A stretch of DNA of 64,000 bases from GCA-2746365 sp963711255. Its GTDB lineage: Bacteria > Pseudomonadota > Gammaproteobacteria > SZUA-229. Positions 9,052 through 19,231 of the stretch are shown here, piece after piece. A program made the position numbers and the translations under genes. Every line of letters begins with the position of its first letter. Positions within the stretch are counted from its first letter, which is position 1. The notes under the pieces were generated by a model. That model ran no database searches. It saw nothing but the letters and a program-made list of their open reading frames with translations, and was not told the DNA's origin. The stretch is taken from the NCBI GenBank assembly GCA_963711255.1, contig CAVQDO010000011.1, positions 124,001 to 188,000 of the forward strand. The letters are read 5' to 3'.

Positions 9052-12023
9052 ATGATGACGATGAAAAAAAGACTGTCGTACGGATTGATCTGTTTGCTGG
9101 TGTTTGCTGCACTACCTTGTCAGGCGCTGGAAGACAGGAGTCCTGCTGCAGTTGCAGCAAACCGAAACGGATGTGGACCAGGAATTGCAGCAGGTCGAGG
9201 GTGATATCCAGAATGATCGCGAAAGATTGCAGCGCGCGGAGCTGGACCTGCGAGCTTCCACCATTACCCCGTCCAAACTCGAAGATGCACGCCTCGAGCT
9301 GGCGACGCTGCAATCGAGGAATAGCGGACTAGAGACCCGGTTGAAGGCTCGTCGTGCTGCGCTGGTGCAATTATCTACACAGATTGACGATATCGAAATC
9401 GGGATTCAGCGTGGCTCAGACGATGCTGCTGAACTCAAACGCTGGCAGCAGGAGTTGCAGGACTTGCAGCAGGCTCGGGGCGTGCTTGAAAGTCTGATCG
9501 ACAAAATTGAGCGTCTGCATAAACGCTATGAAATCCGTAGCGCGCTCGCACGTCAGTATTTTAATCTGCTCCAGGCCCGTTTCGAGTTGCCGGATCTGGA
9601 TACGGCGCGACAGTCGCCGGGCCGTGTCGCTTCAGAATTACAGCAACAGGTAACCGAGCAACTGGCAAAAGCTTCTACGGCCAGACGCCAGGCGGTGACG
9701 CTGAGCCAGAGCCATGCCCAGGGACAAGGCGCAACGGCGACTGCTTGAGTTGCAGGCGCTGGTGGCTGAGGCGCATGCCGAATTTCTTCAGCTCAGCATC
9801 GCGCGGCTGCAGATGGAGCGAGTGCTACAGTCCCTGTCTGGATTCAGCGGGTCGCTGTCAACACCGGTGCGCATACTGAAAACCGTGCTGGGCAACCTTG
9901 ACAGGATGCAGCAGGAAGTACAGCAACAACATGACGTCGCTACGCAGGTGCGCGCCCAGTTCCAGGAGCAGCGCCAGATCATTAAACAGCAGGGTGCCAT
10001 CCTGACCGGGGGAGGGAATACGCTGCCAGCACGACTAGCGCTAATCGACGAATTGACAGCCACCGCAGACGAACAGATTAAGGCGATTGCTAACCTTGGT
10101 GAGCGCATAAAAACGCTGCAGCAGAATTATGACAAGGCCGTGGTGAAGAACGCAGGGGCTGAGTTGACGCTAAAGGGCGATTTACCTGCGGATGCGGAGT
10201 CCTGGCAGCAACTGGCAAGTAATATGGCGATGCTGCCGCTACGTGTTGCTGTGTCCATGAAAACGTCGGTGCTGAATTTCGGCACGGCCTTCATGCAAAG
10301 TGATGCTGCAACCCGCGGGTTTAGCGTACTGTTATTGCTGATATTGCTGCTTACCGGCTGGCAGGGCCGGCGCCTGCTGTCGCAACGACTAGCTGCGTTG
10401 AGGGAAAGTGTCGCTGCCAGTGAATCCGCCATCTCGGTTCCGCTGGCGATCATGCAACGAAACCTACTCATTGTGCTACCACCACTGTTTGTTGTTGGCA
10501 CGGGCCTGATACTGAATGTTCGCCGCGGAGATATCGTGTTGTTACTGGCGCCGTTGTTGATCTGGCCGGCGGTACGCTTTGCGCTGGATTTTATCAACAA
10601 CCTGCTGGATGAATACACGCCTGAGCTGGATGAAAGTCGAACTCGACTGTTGTTGCTGGAAACCCGCTGGGTGGTAATTTTCGCTGCGGTGCTGGCTGCG
10701 GTGCTGGTCACCGCGCACACCGTGGCCCTGTCTCCGTTGGTCATCGACGCGATTGAACGGCTGTCGATGCTGTGCCTTCTGCTGATCGCATTGCCGATGA
10801 TTCACTTACGCAAGCTGTTGCTGGAAGGCGTCCGTGGTGACGTTGAATCGAAACTTCTGCGAGTCTTTACAATGATCGTGCCGCTGATGCTGGTGCTATG
10901 TTCACTGATAGGCATATTTGGTTACGTCAATCTTGCCTGGGCTATCGCTGTCAGGCTGGGCTGGCTGATCCTGGTTGTCATGGGCCTGGCGCTGGTACGC
11001 AACCTTTTACGCGGCCTGCTGAAAACTGCGGCAGAGTGGTTCAATCGTCGCAATCCTGAATCGGCGCCTTATTGGGAACAGTACATTCTCGGGCCATCCT
11101 ACCGCTTGATCCTGTTGCTGATGGTGCTTGCAGCCGCGCAGCTTCTGTTCTACCTCTATAACTGGAATGCGGAAACACCGGTGGTTCGAGTGATCCCACT
11201 GATGCTTGATACCACCCTGTTCACTGTCGGTGAAACCGCGGTCAAGTTCAATACCCTCGGGCTGGCGCTGCTGGCACTGTTTGTTGCGATCTGGGGCGGC
11301 GGCTGGAGTAAACAGGTCAGCTATCGCTGGCTTTATACCGGCGTACAGGACCAGGGTATTCGCAGTAGTCTTTCAACTTTTACCCAGTACATTGTGGTGT
11401 TGCTCGGTCTTGTGCTGGTGATGAAGATACTCGGCCTGGATCTAACCGCCCTCACGGTATTCGCTGGTGCTCTCGGTGTCGGCATCGGTTTTGGCATGCA
11501 GCAGATCGTGGTGAATTTCATCAGCGGTATTCTGCTATTGGTGGAGCGGCCGCTGGCGACCACGGATATTGTCAGCGTCGACAAATACGAAGGCGAGGTG
11601 ACCCGCATCGGCATACGTTCGCTGACAGTGAAAACCTTCGACAACCAGGAAGTTATCCTTCCCAACTCCGAGGTGATTACCAAGCCCTTCACCAACTGGA
11701 CACGTAGCGACGACATCATGCGCACGATATTGATGGTCGGTATTAGTTATGACGACGATCCGCACCAGGCGGTGGCGCTGATACTGAAACAGGTAAAGGC
11801 ACACCCTTCGGTGCTCACAGATCCCGGAGCCAAGGTGCTGCTATGGGATTATGGCGACTCGGCGCTGATGCTGCGTGTGCAGTTCCACACGCAAATACGT
11901 GGGCCCATTGGCCGCGCGGACGTTCGCTCCCAGATACTGTTCGCAATCTGGGATACGCTCAAGGATGCGGGGATCACAATTCCTTACCCGCAACGCGATG
12001 TGCACATGCGTGAACCTAACTGA
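9052..12023 (+). CDS. Large MscS-family mechanosensitive channel (MscK/MscM-like), two one-base frameshifts
   Basis: About 989 residues when two extra bases are ignored. ATGs at 9052, 9055 and 9061 share the frame; the last gives a clean signal peptide ending CQA. Residues from about 30 to 400 are a glutamine-rich periplasmic coiled coil. About ten hydrophobic helices follow, then the MscS pore-lining helix (VFAGALGVGIGFGMQQIVVN) and beta domain with ILPNSEVITKPFTNW. The frame breaks near 9139 (AGGA) and in CCC at 9717-9719; removing one base at each joins signal peptide, coil and channel smoothly. Such proteins open under membrane tension and release solutes on osmotic downshock. It is shorter than E. 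coli MscK (1120). It sits between the GluR0-like channel and zntB and is probably co-transcribed with both. Confidence 0.88.
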
Positions 12024-12079
12024 TTTATGTTATGCCTTGCGATAAGCTAAGCCAAATATTGAATAACGAGACTGGAACA

Positions 12080-13058
12080 ATGATGAAGAATGACACTGGA
12101 TTACTTTTTGCCTGGGTACTGAACGGCCAGGGTGGTGGTGAAAGCCTGGGCTGGGAGCAGGTGAATCAATGGTCGCCTGAACAGGGCGTATTGTGGGTGC
12201 ATCTGGAGTACAGCAACCCGGTTGTGCAGCAGTGGGTGCTTCAGGACAGTGGTCTGGACGAGGTGACTGCCGAGGCCTTGCTGGCGGAGGAGACGCGGCC
12301 CCGCAGCATGCTGAGTTCTAATGGACTGCTACTGACGTTACGCGGTATCAATTCAAACCCTGAAGCGGATCCCGAAGACATGGTTGCGATGCGTATGTGG
12401 AGCGATGGCACACGCATAATTACTACACGGCGGCGGCGCCTGCAGGCGGCGACCGAACTGAGCCAGACCATTGAAAAAGGCACCGGACCCCGTAGTGCCG
12501 GCGAGTTTGTGGAGTCACTCACCGACAGGATGGTGGAACGCATGGCCGATGTCGTTGACGGCAATAAGCGACCAGGTGGATGAGCTGGAAGAAGCGGTGT
12601 TGACCATGGAGTCCTATGAATTACGACCAAAGATTGCAGAATTAAGGCGCAATGCCATCGGTCTGCGCCGTTACCTTGCACCGCAACGTGAAGCAGTGGC
12701 GCGGCTGTTCGGTGAGAAGCTTGAGTGGCTGACTGATATGGACCGATCACGCCTTAGAGAAAGTGCGGACCGTACCACCCGGTTTGTCGAAGACCTGGAT
12801 CTCGCCAGAGAGCGGGCAGTGGTGGTGCAGGAAGAACTGATTAGCCGTCTGTCCGAAAGAATGGATCGCACCATGTATGTGCTGTCGATCGTTGCCGCGA
12901 TCTTCCTGCCGCTGGGTTTTCTGACCGGCCTGTTAGGTGTGAATGTTGGCGGTATACCGGGGACTGATTTTAAAGGTGCATTTGCAATTTTCTGTATTAT
13001 CCTGGTGTTGATCGTTGTTCTGCAGGTCTGGCTGTTCAAGGTCAAAAAGTGGATGTGA
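12080..13058 (+). CDS. zntB: ZntB-like zinc transporter (CorA superfamily), one-base frameshift
   Basis: About 325 residues, matching E. coli ZntB (327). The C-terminal membrane pair carries GVNVGGIPG, the ZntB version of the CorA GMN loop, which distinguishes it from true CorA. The frame breaks at 12560-12561: dropping one G changes VVDGNKRPGG to VVDAISDQVDELEE and joins cytoplasmic domain and stalk helix. ATGs at 12080 and 12083 give the family length; an earlier in-frame ATG at 12032 would add 16 unneeded residues. It lies 56 bases after the MscK-like gene on the same strand. ZntB proteins are reported to move Zn2+ coupled to protons, though direction has been debated. No terminator was found directly after it. 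Confidence 0.88.
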
Positions 13059-13545
13059 TGATGTTCGTACTGGTCTTACGCAGAATTGGGTACTATTCAT
13101 TTTTACCAGATTAGCGCAACTGTTAGTGCAAGTCAGTCTGTTATATAGATAGGGCGTACTAATAAGACGTACTGCTAGTTTTTCTGTGCAAATATGTCGA
13201 TTTATATAATAGCCAAATAAACGCTTTGGTCATTGCAGTGAAATGTAACTGAACGTTTGATATGTGATACTTCAGGATTGAAATGACGCCAAACGATGCT
13301 GGTGAATATACAAAACCTGTATCACTAAAGAGATTACAATTATTTCAGTGCATTCAATGTTGATGTGCAGCAGCGCGTGCTGCCTGGTTCAGCGGCTGGA
13401 TAAGCTGCCGCTGAGTTATATTGCTCGATGCGCCGCGCAATGCCCTATTGTATACACTGGCGGCGCTTATCCTGTAAGAGCCTGTTAACCTGCTGCCGAT
13501 TCTATCGACGAACTCCACAAGTTATCATTGAATGTAGCAAGCTGG
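13059..13545. other. Intergenic region between convergent genes, contains GC-rich hairpins
   Basis: 487 bases between the ends of zntB (plus) and the small OmpA gene (minus). The first 300 bases are AT-rich with no recognisable coding sequence. The last part holds clustered inverted repeats, listed separately. I see no gene or remnant. Confidence 0.5.
13367..13474. repeat. REP-like cluster of GC-rich inverted repeats
   Basis: Three hairpins follow one another: GCAGCA/TGCTGC (13367-13383), CAGCGGC/GCCGCTG (13390-13413) and GCGCCGC/GCGGCGC (13430-13466). In addition GGATAAGC at 13398-13405 is the exact inverse of GCTTATCC at 13465-13472, so the outer part can fold as one long stem. The style resembles enterobacterial palindromic units. 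They lie between two convergent genes, the usual place for REP elements. No T-run follows, so these are not simple terminators. Confidence 0.5.
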
Positions 13546-14176
13546 TTAATTGTCTGCTAGAACTTTATCCAGCGTGAGGAATACTTCTACTCGACGATTG
13601 TGGCCCAGGCAGTCAATCAGTAGTTTCTTGCCATGTACGCCTTCACAGGTTACTCGCGGGTTTTTCTTACCCATTGCAACAACTTCAATTTTATCCTCGC
13701 TTATGTTCAATCTGTTTGTTATCTGATTTCTTACGGCGTCAGCTCTCTTTTTGGAAAGAATCATATTGTATTCGTCTGTGCCAATTCTATCTGTATAACC
13801 AAGTATCCGTATGCCTGTTATCTGGCTGTTGTTATCAACGTGCTCGGCAAGCATGTTTAATTTTTCAATGGCGTCCTGTTTTAATGTTGATTTATTAAAA
13901 TCGAAAAAGTCAGTTTTTTCGATGACAACTTTTATAATCAGTGGGTAGCTTCTGCAGGACTACCGGTACAGCAGCTGCCGGACAGTCAGACATTCCTGTT
14001 TTCCATAAGCGCGTGTGCAGGCAACCACCGGAACCGGTTCGTACTATGTCGCCAGCACCGTCCTGCCAATAATAGGAAAAGATTGAATTTTTGACTGGTT
14101 CGCTAGCGATGGCATTGCTAATGAAGAGCATGTTCATTGTGATGGCAATAATGAATAGACGTTTTATGTTGTGCAT
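13546..14176 (-). CDS. Small secreted OmpA-domain protein, one-base frameshift
   Basis: About 209 residues when joined. The ATG at 14176 starts a signal peptide (MHNIKRLFIIAI..., cleavage near NAIAS); an earlier in-frame Met at 14233 would put a polar stretch before it and is less likely. A short cysteine-containing middle region follows, then an OmpA-like domain with GYTDRIGTDEYN and LSKKRADAV, the peptidoglycan-contact residues. The frame breaks in the A-run opposite 13930-13933: removing one A turns YKSCHRKN into YKVVIEKTDFFDFNKSTL, the expected first strand of an OmpA domain. It likely binds cell wall in the periplasm. It stands alone, convergent with zntB. Confidence 0.82.
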
Positions 14177-14370
14177 TTTTATCACTCTGTGATATTCGAA
14201 ATTTAGTGTTATTGTTTTAGGTTTAGCTGCCAAAGCATAAGCATGTATTATTTGGACGTTAGAGCATTGGCGAAAGTCACAACTTATTGTGTATAGAGGT
14301 ACTATTTTCTTATCATGCCTCAGCCTGCTGGATTTGAGTAATCATAGCGAAAATAGCAGACTGGCTTAGA

Positions 14371-15900
14371 TCAACTGCATGCTGTTACGAGAGTTGTTCC
14401 CGGTAGTTGTAAAATTTCACCGGCTACAGCGATGAATACTTTCAAAGGTAAGGCGAAAACAGCCAGGCAATGCGCATCACGGACGCGAGCTGGCAAGCTG
14501 CGCGCATCGACGCCGACCAGTGTTTCCTGCCTTGATTTATGTTTAATTTCTTCGATGTGTTTAACCATCATGGTGACGAATTCATTGTCGAAAATTTCGA
14601 CTATGAGTTCAAAATTCAACCTCAGGCTTCGCGGATCAATATTGGCTGAACCTATATGCGAATAATCATTATCAATCAACAGTAACTTGCTATGCGCAAA
14701 AGGCGGTGGCTGATAGTAAATGTGTACGCCAAACTGCAGCAGTTCCCATAACATGTTGCGTGTTGCCCAGTGTGCCAGTGGCTGATTGGATTTTTCAGGC
14801 AGTATAATTGTTACCTCTACACCGCGTAAGGCTGCTGCCTGCAATGCGTTGATCAGGGTAGGCGGCGGCAGGAAATAGGGCGTCATAATGATCACACGTT
14901 TGCGTGCAAGAGCAACTGCGCTGGTGATAATCATGCTCAATTTTCCGATATCTTCGTTGGGCCCATCGGTTATAACCCGGCAGACAGCGTTACCATTGCC
15001 GGAGGTGTTTTCTGCACGTTGCGGACTTTCTTCACCGGTGGTAAAACGCCAGTCTTCATCAAATACCTGCAACAGCTGGCTGGTGATGGGCCCGGTCAAT
15101 TGAAAATGAATGTCTGAGGTTCCCTTGCTGCTATCCTGCTGGTTGCGTAAGTGTCTGTCACCAATGTTCATGCCGCCGGTAAAACCCAAAACGCCATCTA
15201 CCACCAGCAGTTTGCGATGGTTACGTAAATTGATATGGACCGAAGGCGGCAGAATACTGGGTGGAATAAATCTCGCTACCCTGATGCCCTGTTTTTTTAA
15301 CAGCTTACCGGCACGCGGAAAACTGTAGTGTTCGCCAAGGCCATCAAGCAAAACGCGTACTTCAACACCGCGTGCATGAGCCGCAACGAGGGCCTTAATA
15401 AATGCCTGGCCGCTATGGTTGGTTTCAAAAATATAACTGGCGAAACAGACTGAATGCCTGGCCTGTGCAATGGCTTCCAGCATTGCGGCATAAGCACTTT
15501 CGCCATCAAAAAAAGGCAGTAGCGTGTTATTTTCCAGCAACGGGCGGTGTGTCACTGCCTCTGATGAGCGTGCAAGCGCGGCGAGTTCTGTTTCGCTGGC
15601 GAAGACTGCTGGCAGTGCCTGTTTAGTAATGGAAAGGATATTGTCAGATCTTTCATAACCAAGCTTCAGTCGCTTTGCCGGCTCACCTTTGAGAAGATGT
15701 GCACGGGTGCGAAGTCTGTTTATTCCAAACAGGTAGTACATCAGCGGGCCGACTAAAGGATATGCCAGGCAAACGGCGATCCAGCCCAGTGCTGCTCTTG
15801 GATCTTTTTTATATAACAGCGCATGGCCGGCACTTGTTATCGCAAGTATTGCGTGGGCGGCGAGTAAAATTGAGGCGGTGTTCAGGCTGATTTGATACAT
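14371..15900 (-). CDS. cls: Cardiolipin synthase (phospholipase D family)
   Basis: 509 residues. Two N-terminal membrane helices (about 8-30 and 38-58) are followed by two PLD domains with complete HKD motifs: H228/K230/D235 and H403/K405/D410. This is the layout of bacterial ClsA-type enzymes that condense two phosphatidylglycerol molecules into cardiolipin at the inner membrane. It is the last gene of the minus-strand run that begins with rimK. The 117-base gap to the upstream mscS gene means it may also have its own promoter. Cardiolipin synthesis often rises under osmotic stress, which fits the mechanosensitive channel upstream. Confidence 0.93.
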   Translation of the reverse strand: MYQISLNTASILLAAHAILAITSAGHALLYKKDPRAALGWIAVCLAYPLVGPLMYYLFGINRLRTRAHLLKGEPAKRLKLGYERSDNILSITKQALPAVFASETELAALARSSEAVTHRPLLENNTLLPFFDGESAYAAMLEAIAQARHSVCFASYIFETNHSGQAFIKALVAAHARGVEVRVLLDGLGEHYSFPRAGKLLKKQGIRVARFIPPSILPPSVHINLRNHRKLLVVDGVLGFTGGMNIGDRHLRNQQDSSKGTSDIHFQLTGPITSQLLQVFDEDWRFTTGEESPQRAENTSGNGNAVCRVITDGPNEDIGKLSMIITSAVALARKRVIIMTPYFLPPPTLINALQAAALRGVEVTIILPEKSNQPLAHWATRNMLWELLQFGVHIYYQPPPFAHSKLLLIDNDYSHIGSANIDPRSLRLNFELIVEIFDNEFVTMMVKHIEEIKHKSRQETLVGVDARSLPARVRDAHCLAVFALPLKVFIAVAGEILQLPGTTLVTACS

Positions 15901-16017
15901 ATGGAATTCCTCATGATCAAACTTCTATAAATGTACCTGGCGAAAAAATTCGACGAATGTTCCAGGCCCGGTGCTGGACCATCGCAGCTTCTACTGCAGG
16001 TGACCTGTCTTTTTTGT

Positions 16018-16917
16018 TTATTCCTGTAAACCAGATGCCTGTGATAAATTTTTAGGCTGGCGTGTTGACCGGTAGGGTCTAATCGAAACAGGTTTTTCGC
16101 TGACTTCATTGTTAATACTCACCATCCATTCGGCATAATCGGGATCCAGCGTTTTTAGTGTTTGCACGATTTCCTGCCGGTAGGCGTTCTCAATGGGCTG
16201 GCTGCGCCCCGGCCATATGCGAAACTTGACGCGCATGTAGACGCGTCCGGACGGCATAGTATCGGGCGCGCTAATTTCAGGTTTTTGGCGCAGGATGCCG
16301 GGGAATTGTTGAATAAACCCTCGAGTAATAGCTTCAACTTTTTTTTGCATTTGCTGTGCGGTATCCTGTTGTGCTGAAAGAGTGATATCGGCAAAACAGC
16401 GTACATAGCCGCGTGGATAAACAATGACATTGGCCAGTGTCCGATTAGGAATATATACCTGCGCTCCCAGCGGGTTAAGCAGAATGGTAAATCGCATGGT
16501 AATACTCTGTACAAGCCCGGTCTGGCCTGAAATTTCTACCAGGTCGCCAACCTGAAATAAATCGGTCAGGATAACTGTCAGCCCGGTCACAACATCCTGT
16601 ACCACGCCCTGTGAACCAAAACCTATCGCCAGTCCAAGTACGGATGCACTGGCCAGGTAGGCGGTAAGCGACACGCCGAATTCGTGTAATACCAGGCCGA
16701 TCGCTGTAAAATACAGGGTGAACACGAGGGCGCTGGTTAGCAAACCAAGCAGTGTGCGAAGCTTGGTCCAGTGCAGCATGGCGTCGGCCGACAATAAATG
16801 TGTGGCCAGGCGACGAATGCTGAGAACACAGATGTGAGCAGCAGTCGCTATCGCAAGAACCAGCACGATACGTTCGCCCATTGCAAGATTATCAATTGAA
16901 AAAGTAGTTAAAGACAT
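16018..16917 (-). CDS. Small MscS-family mechanosensitive channel
   Basis: 299 residues, close to E. coli MscS (286). Three N-terminal hydrophobic helices are followed by the pore helix SVLGLAIGFGSQGVVQDVVT and the beta domain with VYIPNRTL. It should act as a tension-gated release valve in the inner membrane. It lies 15 bases after the DUF599 gene and 117 bases before cls on the same strand, inside the rimK-to-cls operon. Confidence 0.92.
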   Translation of the reverse strand: MSLTTFSIDNLAMGERIVLVLAIATAAHICVLSIRRLATHLLSADAMLHWTKLRTLLGLLTSALVFTLYFTAIGLVLHEFGVSLTAYLASASVLGLAIGFGSQGVVQDVVTGLTVILTDLFQVGDLVEISGQTGLVQSITMRFTILLNPLGAQVYIPNRTLANVIVYPRGYVRCFADITLSAQQDTAQQMQKKVEAITRGFIQQFPGILRQKPEISAPDTMPSGRVYMRVKFRIWPGRSQPIENAYRQEIVQTLKTLDPDYAEWMVSINNEVSEKPVSIRPYRSTRQPKNLSQASGLQE

Positions 16918-16932
16918 AGTTGTGAATCTCCG

Positions 16933-17583
16933 CTATACGCCACGATCAAGCCGATAAAGAATGGCAATCATCAACAGTGTTCCGGTTATTAACCACAGCG
17001 GGCCAAACAGCCATAATGCCAGCGGGATAGTCATATAGTAAGCACGCATACCGAGGGTATAGTGTGTGCCGCCGCGCTCGAGAATTTCAATAACGTCTTT
17101 AACACTAATTTCTGTGTCGTCATTGCATGGCAGGTTAATCATGAACCCTGTGTGATTAAAGTAACGTACCGCAAGGGTGAAGCTGAAAAAGGCAAACAGA
17201 AAATCAATGCCTAGCAGGATAAGTTTACCCGTCCACAAACCGGGATGCGCACTGGCTAACGGTCCCATCATTAATGACAGTTCACCCTGTTTGTCCGCGG
17301 TTAGTGCAAGATTGAAAATACCCAGACCGATGAGGATAGCAGCAGATGCCAGGAAAGTTGCTGCCATGGTCCAGTTGCGCAGTGTTTGAATGGCCAGTAT
17401 GTCTTTTTCACCCTGCCCATCGATAATTGAATGCACCCACAATGCTCGTGTGCGGCGTGAAAGCCCGAGTGAGGTGCTCAGGGGGGCGTTGCGCATTTTG
17501 TGGTAGAGATGAACATGGTACAGCACCAGCAGCAGCAATGCCGCCGGGCTTAGACCATATTCAAACTGGCGCAGAAGTTCCAT
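16933..17583 (-). CDS. DUF599-family membrane protein
   Basis: 216 residues with four to five membrane helices: one near the N-terminus (residues 10-25), two around 70-130, and a C-terminal pair (about 175-215). The pattern SRRTRALWVHSI followed by TLRNWTMAATFLASAAILI matches the DUF599 family, whose function is unknown. It is packed between dedA (12 bases) and mscS (15 bases), so it is very probably co-translated with them and may share a membrane-stress role. Confidence 0.8.
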   Translation of the reverse strand: MELLRQFEYGLSPAALLLLVLYHVHLYHKMRNAPLSTSLGLSRRTRALWVHSIIDGQGEKDILAIQTLRNWTMAATFLASAAILIGLGIFNLALTADKQGELSLMMGPLASAHPGLWTGKLILLGIDFLFAFFSFTLAVRYFNHTGFMINLPCNDDTEISVKDVIEILERGGTHYTLGMRAYYMTIPLALWLFGPLWLITGTLLMIAILYRLDRGV

Positions 17584-17595
17584 GTTATTTCCTGT

Positions 17596-18159
17596 TTAAG
17601 CAGACTGTTTTATTTTACGCCGGAAGAAATGCGTTAACCAGATTAGCGCAGCAATAACGGTAATAGCCGCAATCAGTTCTAGTTCATAGTGTTTAATATC
17701 ACCCAGTACTGCTTCCACTGCCTGCCCGAAGTAGTAACCGGCAGCCCCGATACTGGTTGCCCAGATACCGGCCCCAATTAAACTGAGTGAGGTATAACGC
17801 AGGTAGGATACACCGCTCATGCCGATAACAAAAGGTGTTACGGTACGAATTCCATACAAAAAGCGAAAGCTCAGGATGAGAAGATTTTTATGCCGCTCAA
17901 GTTTTTCCATTACTTTATTTGCAGGTGCCTGCCACGCGGGATGTTTGGCCAGCATGCTTTTTCCATGGCGGCGTCCCAAAATAAAGTACAGCTGATCACC
18001 GAAGAAGGTGCCGCAAAACCCGCAGAGAATTACCCATTCCAGCGACAGATAGCCTATATGTGCTGCGACGCCGGCCAGTATCATTACTGTTTCACCTTCA
18101 AAGAAAGTGCCGACGATCAGGATCGGGTAACCATAGGATGTCAGTAAAGATTCAAGCAT
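17596..18159 (-). CDS. DedA-family membrane protein
   Basis: 187 residues. It has the DedA/VTT signature with FGTFFGDQLYFILGRRHGK near residue 50 and RFLYGIRTVTPFVIGMSG near 98, plus three to four membrane helices. Members of the family move lipid carriers such as undecaprenyl phosphate or phospholipids across the inner membrane and protect the proton gradient. Length is slightly below the usual 200-220. It follows the AstE-like gene by 16 bases and precedes DUF599 by 12 bases. Which lipid it handles cannot be read from the sequence. Confidence 0.88.
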   Translation of the reverse strand: MLESLLTSYGYPILIVGTFFEGETVMILAGVAAHIGYLSLEWVILCGFCGTFFGDQLYFILGRRHGKSMLAKHPAWQAPANKVMEKLERHKNLLILSFRFLYGIRTVTPFVIGMSGVSYLRYTSLSLIGAGIWATSIGAAGYYFGQAVEAVLGDIKHYELELIAAITVIAALIWLTHFFRRKIKQSA

Positions 18160-18175
18160 ATAAAAATTTACCAGG

Positions 18176-19228
18176 CTACATGATAGGGCTTTCCGAATGC
18201 GGTGAAGGTATTAGTTCAGGCGAATGCTCTTCGTTGAAGGCATCAACTTTATTTGCTGCTTCAACCACTCGTTCAAAACGTGCGATATGGAATAAGGCGT
18301 CACCTTCATTGACCAGCGGCAGGTTGGTCCGCCCGATGACGATGCCATTGTATAAAGAAGTGACATTCGTCTCTTCTTCACCAAACGGGTCAGACACTAC
18401 ACCTAATAATGTGCCTTTTTTTACCCTGCTGCCAAGTACTACCATTGCCCGTAACATTCCGCTATCGGGTGCGCGTACCCAGGAACTGGAACGGGCCACC
18501 ATGGGCTCGATTCGTTTTTTTGATTTGCTTCGCGATGGCGGCAGCATATCGAGCGTACGCATTACATTGATAATTCCTTTAACACCAGCACGAATCGATA
18601 TTTCATCAAAACGTAATGCTTCGCCTGCTTCATACAGCAACATGGGAATGCCGTGTTCTGCCGCCGCTTCTCTCAGTGAACCATCTCGTAAATTAGAAGA
18701 AATGATGACCGGGACATTGAATGCCCTGGCTAATTTATCCGTTTCTTCGTCATCGAGATTCGCGCGTATTTGCGGCAGGTTACTGCGATGAATTGCGCCA
18801 GTATGCAAGTCAATTCCATGTGTGCTCTGACTCACAATCTCTTTCATGAACAGGTAGGCAAGTTGTGCGGCAATAGAGCCTTTTTCAGTGCCCGGGAATG
18901 ACCGGTTCAGGTCGCGCCTGTCAGGCAGGTAACGTGAGTGGTTTATTAAACCATGAACGTTGACAATAGGCACCGCTATGATGGTGCCTTTTAACCGTTT
19001 AAGTGCGGATGATTTCAGCAGTCGACGAATAATTTCAACGCCATTGATTTCATCACCGTGTATAGCGGCGCTGACAAACAGGCGAGGGCCTGACTTTTTA
19101 CCTTTGATGACATGAACTGGCATGGTCATTGGTGCATGCGTATAGAGTCGACCAACGGGCAGCTCTACAGTTGTACTTGTACCTGCAGCGAAAGTGATGC
19201 CGTTGATCGTTAAAGGCTTTTTGATCAT
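18176..19228 (-). CDS. AstE-like succinylglutamate desuccinylase/aspartoacylase-family zinc hydrolase
   Basis: 350 residues of the M14-type deacylase family. Zinc ligands are seen in HGDEINGVE (about residue 58) and in DLHTG (about 138), and RDLNRSFPG matches the family's substrate-binding arginine region. The C-terminal part after residue 245 is a biotinyl-like/barrel extension, typical of this subfamily and not of arginine-catabolic AstE itself. It starts 3 bases after rimK, so the two are translationally linked: one enzyme joins glutamate-type residues and the other could remove an acyl or peptide group. That pairing recurs in many bacteria, but the substrate is unproven. A decayed fragment of a related gene lies at 6878-7008. 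Confidence 0.88.
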   Translation of the reverse strand: MIKKPLTINGITFAAGTSTTVELPVGRLYTHAPMTMPVHVIKGKKSGPRLFVSAAIHGDEINGVEIIRRLLKSSALKRLKGTIIAVPIVNVHGLINHSRYLPDRRDLNRSFPGTEKGSIAAQLAYLFMKEIVSQSTHGIDLHTGAIHRSNLPQIRANLDDEETDKLARAFNVPVIISSNLRDGSLREAAAEHGIPMLLYEAGEALRFDEISIRAGVKGIINVMRTLDMLPPSRSKSKKRIEPMVARSSSWVRAPDSGMLRAMVVLGSRVKKGTLLGVVSDPFGEEETNVTSLYNGIVIGRTNLPLVNEGDALFHIARFERVVEAANKVDAFNEEHSPELIPSPHSESPIM

Positions 19229-19231
19229 GAA

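Noticed and set aside
8022..10805. Long minus-strand open frames opposite the channel genes (for example 8022-8372 and 10127-10744)
   Set aside because: They are shadows of GC-rich coding sequence on the plus strand and show no domain or RBS.
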